Positions 1 to 6,614 of a DNA stretch of 6,614 nucleotides are shown here, in pieces (positions within the stretch are counted from its first letter, which is position 1; each line of letters starts with the position of its first letter). The stretch is from Nitrospirota bacterium (GTDB taxonomy: Bacteria; Nitrospirota; Nitrospiria; Nitrospirales; Nitrospiraceae). The position numbers and the translations under genes are program-made. Where the stretch lies: assembly GCA_020028595.1 (NCBI GenBank), contig JAIBHQ010000070.1, forward strand, positions 1 through 6,614. Direction: 5' to 3'. The notes below the pieces were generated by a model. It was given only the letters and a program-made list of their open reading frames with translations, was not told the DNA's origin and ran no database searches.

Positions 1-32
1 CTGAGGAGTGACGAAGAGGAGCAGCAAGGAGC

Positions 33-47
33 ATGAAGCACGCATGA
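33..47 (+). other. Four-codon mini-ORF overlapping secD start (ATGA)
   Basis: ATG at 33 opens the peptide MKHA, whose TGA stop (45-47) overlaps the ATG chosen for secD at 44 as ATGA. An AAGGAG sequence at 26-31 sits only one base before the mini-ORF ATG, which is poor spacing for it, and 12 bases before ATG 44, which is long. It could be chance or a translational-coupling device. It is listed because an equivalent element precedes secF. Translation is not demonstrated. Confidence 0.2.
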
Positions 48-1687
48 AAAAAGTTGGCGGGCGGTTCGTATTGCTGGTGCTGGTGGTGGTGTTCTCGGTG
101 GTGGCGTTTCTTCCGTCGTATCCGGCCCTGTTCCAGACGCTGCCGCCCTGGTTGAAACGGGCGTTCCCGAACAAGGGGATCGCGCTTGGGTTGGACCTGC
201 AAGGCGGCATCCATCTGGTGCTCGAAGTCGAGGAGGACCGTGCCGTTGAGATTGCCGTGGACCGGTCCGTTAATACGATCCAGGATCTTCTGACCGACAA
301 AAAGATCGCGGTTGAGTCGGTCAAGCGCACGGGGTTTGCCCAGGTGACGCTGGTATTCCCGAAGGGCGACCTGAAGGCGCAGATCCAGAAAATCCTCGAG
401 GGAATTCCAGGGTTTTCTGAAAACGCGGGCGCCGGTTCCGACAGCACCCTGGTCTATGAACTGCCGGAAGGCGAGATCAAGCGAATCAAGGATTCCGCGA
501 TCAACCAGGCGCTCGAAACGATCCGGAACCGCATCGACCAGTTCGGAGTGGCCGAGCCGCTGATCCAGCGCCAGGGCCTGAAGCAGATCGTCGTCCAGCT
601 GCCGGGCATCAAGGAGCCGAAGCGGGCCAAGGACCTGATCAAGGAAACCGCGCTGCTGGAATTCAAGATGCTGGATGACACCAACCGGTTGGCGACTGAA
701 TTGCCGCAGCGGGTGCTCAAAGGACAGGAAGAGAGCATCCTCAAGCAACATCAGGACAAAATTCCCGAAGGCGACCAGATTTTATTCGAAAAGGTCGTCG
801 AGAAGGACAGTGGACGGGAATACCGGATTCCCTATCTGGTCAAAAAGCGCGTCATGCTGGCGGGGGATGTGCTCAGCGACGCGCGCGTGTCCATCGGGCA
901 GTTCAACGATCCGTATGTGGCGGTGTCCTTCGATGCCAGGGGGGCCCGCGAGTTCGAGCGGATCACCGAAGAGAACGTCAAAAAACGCATGGCGATCGTT
1001 CTCGATAATACGATCTATTCGGCGCCGGTGATTCAGGAGCGGATCAGCGGAGGGCGGGCGCAAATCACGGGGAGCTTCAGCACGCAGGAGGCCAACGATC
1101 TGGCCATCGTGCTGCGGGCCGGCGCCTTGCCGGCTCCATTGAAAGTGATCCAGGACCTCACCGTGGGGCCTTCGCTGGGGAGAGACTCCATTGAAAAAGG
1201 CATTCACTCGACGCTGCTGGCCGGTGTCATGGTCGTGCTGTTCATGGCGTTCTATTACCGCCTGTCCGGCGTCATTGCGGACTTCGCCCTGACGCTGAAT
1301 CTGATCTGCCTGATCGGCGCGCTGGCGGCGTTGAACGCCACGCTGACGTTGCCGGGCATTGCGGGAATCATTCTCACCATGGGCATGGGCGTGGATTCCA
1401 ACGTCCTGATTTTCGAGCGCATCCGTGAAGAACTGCGGCAGGGCAAACCGGTCCGCCTGGCGGTCGATGGAGGCTACGACAAGGCGCTGCTGACGATTAT
1501 CGACTCGCACGTCACGACGCTGATCACCGGCCTGGCGCTGTTTCTCTTCGGGACCGGCCCGATCAAGGGGTTTGCCGTGACCCTTTGTCTCGGCATCGCC
1601 ATCAATCTGTTCACCGCCCTGGTCGGGACGAAGGTGATCTTTGATGTCATGAACCGCCGCCGGCAGGCCGAACAGCTGAGCATTTGA
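44..1687 (+). CDS. secD: Protein translocase subunit SecD
   Basis: SecD is an inner-membrane RND-type protein that works with SecF and SecYEG, using the proton gradient to pull secreted proteins out on the periplasmic side. The protein is 547 aa from ATG 44 (E. coli SecD is 615). Visible features are an N-terminal membrane segment at residues ~8-23, the conserved DLQGG motif starting at D51, a long periplasmic region, VGPSLG at 374-379, then a multi-helix block at ~380-535 holding the GMGVDSNVLIFERIREE signature with D451. An in-frame GTG at 8 would add 12 polar residues. I prefer ATG 44 because AAGGAG lies at 26-31 and because the 11 bases ending at this start match those at the secF start. 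The sequence before position 8 is cut off, so a preceding yajC cannot be checked. The family call is very sure; the start is moderately sure. Confidence 0.96.
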   Translation: MKKVGGRFVLLVLVVVFSVVAFLPSYPALFQTLPPWLKRAFPNKGIALGLDLQGGIHLVLEVEEDRAVEIAVDRSVNTIQDLLTDKKIAVESVKRTGFAQVTLVFPKGDLKAQIQKILEGIPGFSENAGAGSDSTLVYELPEGEIKRIKDSAINQALETIRNRIDQFGVAEPLIQRQGLKQIVVQLPGIKEPKRAKDLIKETALLEFKMLDDTNRLATELPQRVLKGQEESILKQHQDKIPEGDQILFEKVVEKDSGREYRIPYLVKKRVMLAGDVLSDARVSIGQFNDPYVAVSFDARGAREFERITEENVKKRMAIVLDNTIYSAPVIQERISGGRAQITGSFSTQEANDLAIVLRAGALPAPLKVIQDLTVGPSLGRDSIEKGIHSTLLAGVMVVLFMAFYYRLSGVIADFALTLNLICLIGALAALNATLTLPGIAGIILTMGMGVDSNVLIFERIREELRQGKPVRLAVDGGYDKALLTIIDSHVTTLITGLALFLFGTGPIKGFAVTLCLGIAINLFTALVGTKVIFDVMNRRRQAEQLSI

Positions 1688-1707
1688 GCACTGGAGGAAG
1701 GATTCAT

Positions 1708-1725
1708 ATGCAGGAGCACGCATGA
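1708..1725 (+). other. Five-codon mini-ORF overlapping secF start (ATGA)
   Basis: ATG at 1708 opens the peptide MQEHA, ending in TGA 1723-1725, which overlaps the secF ATG (1722) as ATGA. The mini-ORF has its own ribosome-binding site, GGAGG at 1693-1697, 10 bases upstream. A second AGGAG at 1712-1716 lies inside the mini-ORF, 5 bases before the secF ATG. The arrangement would allow termination-reinitiation coupling. It may equally be a by-product of two nearby purine-rich sites. It could also be mistaken for the secF start, but that frame closes after five codons. Confidence 0.3.
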
Positions 1726-2639
1726 TCGAAATTCTTGGGAAAACCAATGTAGACTTCATGAGCAAGCGCAAGATCGCGTTTATCTGTTCCGGCGTCATGA
1801 TGGTGCTGGGCATGCTGGCGCTTGTGCAGATTGCCCGTGGGGCTGCCAATCTCGGCATCGACTTTGCCGGAGGCACGGCGGTCCAGCTGAAATTCGATCA
1901 GCCGGTCCGGACCGATGAGGCGCGGGCGGCGCTCGAACGGAACAATCTTGGTGGAGTGGAGATCCAGGAGTTTGCGTCGGGAAACAAGCTGCTGATCCGC
2001 ATGAAGACCACGACGACGATCGAGGAGAAGGTGGCGGATCGGGTGGTGGCCATTTTCACCAGGGAGTTTCCGGACCGGAAGCTCGACGTGGAAGCCTCGA
2101 CGGAGATCGGGCCGACGATCGGGCATAAATTGCAGGAGGATGCGCTGATCGCCATCCTGATCTCTTTCGCCGGCATTATCCTGTATATTGCCGCCCGGTT
2201 TGAATTTCGTTTCGGAGTGGCGGCGGCCGTGGCGACGATTCACGACGTGCTCGCGGTGCTTGGGCTGTTTTATCTTCTGGATAAGGAAATCACGCTGCTG
2301 GTCGTGACGGCCTTGCTGACGCTCGCGGGCTATTCGCTGACGGATACGGTGGTGGTGTTCGATCGTATCCGCGAGAATTTGCGCGTGCGCCGCCGGGACG
2401 GGCTGGAAACGATCATCAACAACAGCGTCAATCAGGTGTTGAGCCGGACAATTGTGACCAGTCTGACCGTGGTGCTGGTGCTGATTCCCCTGACCCTGGC
2501 CGGCGGAGAAGTGCTGCACGATTTCTCGCTGGCACTCCTGTGGGGGGTGGTCGTGGGGACCTATTCCTCGATTTTTGTCGCCAGTTCGTTGCTGGTCGTC
2601 TTGCCGAGTGGAGCAGGGAAGCTGCTCAAGCGGGGTTGA
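1722..2639 (+). CDS. secF: Protein translocase subunit SecF
   Basis: SecF is the partner of SecD in the inner-membrane SecDF complex, which drives late steps of Sec-dependent export with the proton gradient. The protein is 305 aa (E. coli SecF is 323). It shows the usual opening MIEI...KTNVDF, a first membrane segment at about 20-40, the DFAGG motif from D47 (usually DFTGG), IGPTIG at 129-134, and a block of five helices. That block contains AGYSLTDTVVVFDRIREN, with D208 in the helix where conserved acidic residues support proton flow. ATG 1722 is chosen because AGGAG (1712-1716) is 5 bases upstream and the resulting N-terminus fits the family; ATG 1758 would lose the typical start. It lies 34 bp after secD on the same strand, so co-transcription is very likely. 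Confidence 0.96.
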   Translation: MIEILGKTNVDFMSKRKIAFICSGVMMVLGMLALVQIARGAANLGIDFAGGTAVQLKFDQPVRTDEARAALERNNLGGVEIQEFASGNKLLIRMKTTTTIEEKVADRVVAIFTREFPDRKLDVEASTEIGPTIGHKLQEDALIAILISFAGIILYIAARFEFRFGVAAAVATIHDVLAVLGLFYLLDKEITLLVVTALLTLAGYSLTDTVVVFDRIRENLRVRRRDGLETIINNSVNQVLSRTIVTSLTVVLVLIPLTLAGGEVLHDFSLALLWGVVVGTYSSIFVASSLLVVLPSGAGKLLKRG

Positions 2640-2667
2640 GAACCTTCCTCCTGAACCGGGATTGATC

Positions 2668-2683
2668 AAAAGGGCTGCCTTTT
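2668..2683 (+). terminator. Weak hairpin after secF, possible terminator
   Basis: AAAAGG (2668-2673) and CCTTTT (2678-2683) can form a 6-bp stem with a GCTG loop, 29 bases after the secF stop. Four of the six pairs are A-U, and the only T-run is the 3' arm itself, followed by CACC. As an intrinsic terminator it is marginal. Its position at the end of secDF is the main reason to list it. Confidence 0.2.
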
Positions 2684-2843
2684 CACCCGCCCACCCCGCG
2701 CCCGCGCAAGACGCGTGCTCTTCCCGTGGCGCGGCCGCAGCAAGTGAGGGACCGAGGCATATTTTTCTGTATGTCGAGGTTCCGAGCGATGCGAGAACAA
2801 AGCTGACAGCCGTTTTCAGTAATCCCGCAAACGTTACCCCTGC

Positions 2844-2872
2844 TTGACATTCGATGAAAGGCGCATGAAAAT
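2844..2872 (+). promoter_or_regulatory. Sigma-70-type promoter candidate for the kinase-regulator pair
   Basis: A perfect -35 hexamer TTGACA (2844-2849) is followed, after exactly 17 bases, by GAAAAT (2867-2872), which matches four of six bases of the -10 consensus TATAAT. The start of transcription would fall near 2879-2880, about 26 bases before the kinase ATG. No -24/-12 (GG-N10-GC) sigma-54 promoter was recognised here, so the pair does not look self-activated through sigma-54. Confidence 0.5.
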
Positions 2873-2905
2873 AAGCACTTAGAAGGATTGTCTCGCGTTA
2901 CCTAA

Positions 2906-5236
2906 ATGAAACTCTGGGGTCGGTCACACAGTCTCCAGCGCAAGATCATCACGGCGATCGTGATGGTCGGCCTGCTTCCGCTCACACTCTCCCTGGTCCT
3001 TACCTACTTCACCGAGCGCCGGGCGCTTCACGAAACAATCGGGGCCAACTTCCGTGAAAAAGCCGTGGAAGCGGCCCGCCGGGTCGAAATGAAGGTGACC
3101 CGCGGGATCAATGAAGCCGAACAATTGGCGGCGACGCCATTTCTCCGCACGTCCGTGACGGAGGCCAATCGCAGCTATGCGGGCAAGGAGCCGCGCAACA
3201 TCGAGTCCATGATCCAGGACTGGCAGAAGGAATGGCGGCGGCGGGGCAAGAGCAACGAGTTCCCCCTGTTCATCAATCGCATCGTGACCAACTATCTGAT
3301 CCGGTTGCACGACATCCGGCGGGCCGACTATCTCGGGATTCTGGTGACGGATAACCAGGGCGCGCTGGTCGTCAGTTCGATCCCTCAAGGGGAGTACTTC
3401 CATGGCAAGAGCACCTGGTGGCAGGCGGCATTCAACAAGGGACGCGGCGCGGAGTATGTCAGCGAGATCCATTTCGATCCGTCCTACGGCACGCACGTCC
3501 TGATTGTCGCCGTTCCGATTTGGGACGACGAGCAACGGACCGTCATCGGAGTCGTCAGCGTGCTGCTGAAGCGGGATTCGCTCTTCCAGTCGATTTCAGA
3601 GGTCACCATCGGGGCGACCGGCCATGCCATGTTGATGAGTTCGGATGGCACGCCGCTGATCTGTCCCGTGCTGGCGCCGGAGGAACACGCGATCACGCCG
3701 GCGCTGGTCGAGCAGTTAAGGCCGATGCAGGCCGGGTGGTCCATTGCCGAAGACGATTCGCATGGCGGACGCAATTCCTTGATCGGATTTGCCCCGGTGC
3801 GATTGAGCGACCGCCTGGCGCCGGGCAGTTTGGGTGGAAAACGGTGGATCACCTTCGTGCGCCAGAACCCGGCGGAAACCTACACGACGCTCGATCAGCT
3901 GCTCCTGAAAGTCTCCGTCTATGGCGTGGTGGTGTTCGCGGTCCTCGTGGCGACCGGCGCGTGGGTGGCCCGGAGGATCGCCAGGCCGATCGCCGTGCTG
4001 CACGAGGGAGCGCAGCGGATCGGCGCCGGCGGCCTCGATCATCACTTGACGCTCAAGACCGGCGACGAATTGGAGCATCTGGCCGATGCGTTCAACGGCA
4101 TGGCGGTCAATTTGCAACAGTCGTTCAGTCAGCTTGAGCAGCGGTCCAAGGAAATTGAAGCGACCAAGCGTTATCTGGAGAACCTGCTCGAAAACGCCAA
4201 TGACGTCATTTACACCCTGGATACCGAGCAACGGTTCACCTACGTGAACAGCAAAATTTCAGGCTGGGGGTATCAGAAAGACGACTTGATCGGCCGGCCC
4301 TACCTGTCCCTGTTGTCGAAACGTCACCGCGGCCGCCGCTTGAAAAGCACGCTGGATATCGGAGCCAAGCAGGTCTACGAAGTGGAAGTGCTCTGCAAGA
4401 CCGGCGAGACCCGGATGGTGACGGTCAGCGTGTCGCCGCTCTGCGATGTGCAGGGGCGCATCCACGGCGTGCTCGGCATTGCGCGGGACATCACGGAGAC
4501 CAAGAAGCTGGAGCAGCAGATCCGCAATTCAGAGAAACTGGCCTCGGTCGGAAAGCTGGCCGCCGGCGTGGCGCACGAGATCAATAATCCGCTGGGGGGC
4601 ATTCTGAACTGCCTCTACAATTTCAGGAAGGGCGCCCTGTCGCCGGCACGGCAGGAGGAATATGTGGCCTCCATCGAGGATGGGCTGCGCCGGGTCCAGA
4701 AAATTGTCCGCCAATTGCTGGATTTTTCCCAGCAGCACGATCCGGAGTTTTCTCCCGCCAATATCAACGACGTCGTCGAGCGGGTCCTGGCGCTGACCGA
4801 GCATGCGGTGGCCGCGAAAAAAATCAGTCTGGACCGGCAGCTTCAGCGGAATCTTCCGGCGTTGATGGTGGACCGGCACATGATGGAGCAAGTCCTGATG
4901 AATCTGGTCCTCAATGCCATCCAGGCGACCAGGGACGGCGGCGTGATTACCATTCGGACGCGGGCTCATGACGAGAACTGCGAGGTGCGCGTGGAGGATA
5001 CGGGGTGCGGAATTCCGGCCCACGTCCTGCCGCGCATCTTCGATCCCTTCTTTACCACCAAGGGGACCGGAGAAGGCACGGGGCTTGGACTGTCGGTCAG
5101 CCTGGGCATCGTCGAGCGGCACGGAGGCCGGATTCTCGTCGACAGTGAAGTCGGCAAGGGGTCCGTGTTTACGGTCTGCCTGCCGCTCTCGCATGAGCGG
5201 CTCGTGGCGCGCTCGATGGCAGGGAGAATGTCGTGA
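2906..5236 (+). CDS. Membrane sensor histidine kinase (dCache-HAMP-PAS-HisKA-HATPase)
   Basis: This kinase senses a signal outside the inner membrane and passes phosphate to a response regulator. It is 776 aa. The order is TM1 at ~14-35; a dCache-like periplasmic sensor at ~36-330 with a TD-NQG turn at 148-152 and a WW pair typical of these folds; TM2 at ~336-356; HAMP at ~354-407 with the DEL signature at 387; PAS at ~422-532; a HisKA helix with phospho-acceptor H557 in AHEINNPLGG; then HATPase with the N-box (N666, N670), DTGCGIP at 698, FDPFF at 712 and GTGLGL at 724-729. No catalytic residue is missing. A TAA directly precedes ATG 2906 in frame, so no longer start exists. AAGGA at 2883-2887 is 18 bases away, so initiation may be weak. 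The gene overlaps the regulator by GTGA, which marks it as the cognate kinase. The ligand is unknown. Confidence 0.93.
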   Translation: MKLWGRSHSLQRKIITAIVMVGLLPLTLSLVLTYFTERRALHETIGANFREKAVEAARRVEMKVTRGINEAEQLAATPFLRTSVTEANRSYAGKEPRNIESMIQDWQKEWRRRGKSNEFPLFINRIVTNYLIRLHDIRRADYLGILVTDNQGALVVSSIPQGEYFHGKSTWWQAAFNKGRGAEYVSEIHFDPSYGTHVLIVAVPIWDDEQRTVIGVVSVLLKRDSLFQSISEVTIGATGHAMLMSSDGTPLICPVLAPEEHAITPALVEQLRPMQAGWSIAEDDSHGGRNSLIGFAPVRLSDRLAPGSLGGKRWITFVRQNPAETYTTLDQLLLKVSVYGVVVFAVLVATGAWVARRIARPIAVLHEGAQRIGAGGLDHHLTLKTGDELEHLADAFNGMAVNLQQSFSQLEQRSKEIEATKRYLENLLENANDVIYTLDTEQRFTYVNSKISGWGYQKDDLIGRPYLSLLSKRHRGRRLKSTLDIGAKQVYEVEVLCKTGETRMVTVSVSPLCDVQGRIHGVLGIARDITETKKLEQQIRNSEKLASVGKLAAGVAHEINNPLGGILNCLYNFRKGALSPARQEEYVASIEDGLRRVQKIVRQLLDFSQQHDPEFSPANINDVVERVLALTEHAVAAKKISLDRQLQRNLPALMVDRHMMEQVLMNLVLNAIQATRDGGVITIRTRAHDENCEVRVEDTGCGIPAHVLPRIFDPFFTTKGTGEGTGLGLSVSLGIVERHGGRILVDSEVGKGSVFTVCLPLSHERLVARSMAGRMS

Positions 5237-5722
5237 AATCGCCGACCGTGCTGATCATCGACGACGAACCCCTGATGCGCCTGTCCATGGAGGATGCGCT
5301 GCGCGCCGTCGGCTGCGACGTGCGCGCGGCGGCGACCGGATCGGAAGGGCTGGCCATGCTGGACCAGGCGGCGTCCGACATCGTCGTGACGGACCTTCGC
5401 CTGCCTGGAATTGACGGCCTGACGCTGCTTCAGGCGGCGAAACAGCGGTCGTCGAGAACGGAGGTCGTCGTGATCACCGCGCACGGGTCGGTGGAAACGG
5501 CCGTGGGGGCGATGAAGGCCGGCGCGTACGATTACATCACGAAACCCTTCTCGATGGATGAACTGCTCCTCATCGTCGAGCGCATCGGCAAGGTGCTGGC
5601 GCTCCGGCAGGAAAATCTGCTGCTGCGGGAGGAACTGGAAGGCAAGTTCAATTTCGAGGGCATTCTGGGAAAAAACGAGCGCATGCGGGAGGTGCTGGAC
5701 AAGGTCAAGCTGGTGGCGCAAT

Positions 5723-6178
<456 letters not shown>

Positions 6179-6200
6179 GGACATCCAGGCATGGGATCTC

Positions 6201-6260
6201 TGTGGGATGCCGTCCTGCCCCTATCTTGGCGGCCCTCAGCAGGAAGGCTGTGGATTTTGC
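6201..6260 (+). other. CX4CX10CX2C motif between AAA+ and HTH regions
   Basis: Codons for Cys occur at 6201, 6216, 6249 and 6258, reading CGMPSC, ten residues, then CGFC, with a further Cys upstream in AVALC. The pairs are spaced like ligands of a zinc knuckle or an Fe-S cluster. Standard NtrC, AtoC and ZraR linkers do not carry such a cluster. The spacing is seen directly; metal or cluster binding is inferred. Confidence 0.5.
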
Positions 6261-6512
6261 AGTGAAGGATTGACGGGGAAGCGGGCGGTCCCAGTCAGCC
6301 GAAGCGATGTCGTGGATTCGCTGGCGGCGGCGCGGGAGCAGTTCGAAAAACAGTACATCCTGTCGATTCTCGAGCGGGCGGAAGGCAGCCGGACGATGGC
6401 GGCAAAAATTCTCGGTCTATCCAGGAAAGCGCTATGGGAGAAGTGCAAGCGCTACGGGATTCCTTCGAATCGGAGCAGTCAGGAGGACGAAGACGAGTAG
6501 AGGAAGGGAGAC

Positions 6513-6536
6513 CGGGCTGCCAAGCTCGTTTCTTTG
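6513..6536 (+). terminator. Putative intrinsic terminator after the regulator
   Basis: CGGGCT (6513-6518) and AGCTCG (6523-6528) form a 6-bp stem with one G-U pair and a GCCA loop, followed at once by TTTCTTTG. It starts 12 bases after the regulator stop, as expected for the end of the kinase-regulator operon. The short stem and the interrupted T-run make it moderate at best. The remaining bases to 6614 show no gene. Confidence 0.4.
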
Positions 6537-6614
6537 TCGGTTGTCCGGGAGGCGTTGGAGCGAAGGGGCGTGTCACCCCGCCGAGAGGGTAGGGTTTACT
6601 CCGAAGGTGGCGTT

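Larger units (their letters stand above)
2640..2905. other. Non-coding gap between secF and the kinase gene
   Basis: This 266-bp stretch has no convincing gene. The reading frames crossing it lack family resemblance or a ribosome-binding site. It holds the weak hairpin just after secF, a GC-rich segment at about 2685-2740, an A/T-richer segment from 2758 on, and a sigma-70-type promoter candidate at 2844-2872. CGTTACC occurs twice, at 2832-2838 and 2896-2902, on either side of that promoter. I infer that the two-component genes are transcribed separately from secDF. Confidence 0.6.

Noticed and set aside
782..1876. Long open frame of 364 codons on the minus strand across secD and secF
   Set aside because: It lies antisense to clear secD and secF coding sequence, is rich in Arg, His, Gln and Asp as shadow frames in GC-rich DNA are, and resembles no family.
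1704..2669. Minus-strand open frame of 321 codons opposite secF
   Set aside because: It mirrors secF almost end to end, with low-complexity His/Gln/Arg/Asp composition. It is a codon-bias shadow.
2662..2669. Palindrome TTGATCAA resembling FNR half-sites
   Set aside because: An FNR/CRP-type site needs four bases between TTGAT and ATCAA. Here the halves are fused, and the site lies far from the promoter candidate.
2771..2806. Short ORF of 11 codons (MSRFRAMREQS) in the gap after secF
   Set aside because: It has no well-spaced ribosome-binding site and no context supporting translation.
2865..2882. Mini-ORF MKIST upstream of the kinase
   Set aside because: It overlaps the -10 element and would lie mostly upstream of the predicted transcript start, so it cannot be translated from that promoter.
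3418..4137. Plus-strand open frame of 239 codons inside the kinase gene
   Set aside because: It overlaps an intact kinase in another frame, is Arg/Gly/Ala-rich and has no recognisable domain.
6565..6579. GGGG...CCCC hairpin near the right edge
   Set aside because: The stem is short with a mismatch and has no T-run, so it is probably chance in GC-rich DNA.

Overview
The window is about 60% GC by eye and compact, with all genes on the + strand. It has two blocks: a complete secD-secF pair (44-2639) and a two-component system (2906-6500) made of an intact membrane histidine kinase and a broken NtrC-type sigma-54 activator. The style of the SecD, SecF and kinase proteins, and a sigma-54 regulator paired with a Cache-HAMP-PAS kinase, suggest a Gram-negative, free-living bacterium. 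Nitrospirota (Nitrospira-like) is my best guess, with a deltaproteobacterial-type lineage as the alternative. This is an impression from sequence style, since no marker gene is present.

Region by region: secD (44-1687) and secF (1722-2639) are 34 bp apart and form an operon for the proton-driven accessory subunits of the Sec translocon. Each start codon overlaps, as ATGA, the stop of a 4- or 5-codon mini-ORF. A non-coding gap (2640-2905) follows, with a weak hairpin after secF and a good -35/-10 promoter candidate upstream of the kinase. The kinase (2906-5236) reads TM, dCache-like sensor, TM, HAMP, PAS, HisKA, HATPase, and all catalytic boxes are visible. It overlaps the regulator start by GTGA.

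The regulator (5233-6500) cannot be read in one frame. Its receiver is intact, but the AAA+ domain carries two internal deletions. The first removes the Walker A loop (about 59 bp by family comparison) at a short direct repeat. The second removes the arginine-finger region (roughly 130-140 bp). Each shifts the frame, so the protein continues in frame 2 and then frame 3. Walker B, GAFTGA, sensor I and the Fis-type HTH remain. Between the AAA+ and HTH regions lies an unusual four-cysteine motif (CX4CX10CX2C) that could bind a metal or an Fe-S cluster. A plausible intrinsic terminator follows at 6513-6536, and the last ~78 bases show no gene.

Working model: the kinase would sense a periplasmic or extracellular signal and phosphorylate D54 of the regulator, which would activate sigma-54 promoters. 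As sequenced, the output half is dead, and at most a receiver-only protein with a scrambled tail is made. The Sec pair and the two-component pair are probably separate transcription units, and a functional link between them is not shown.
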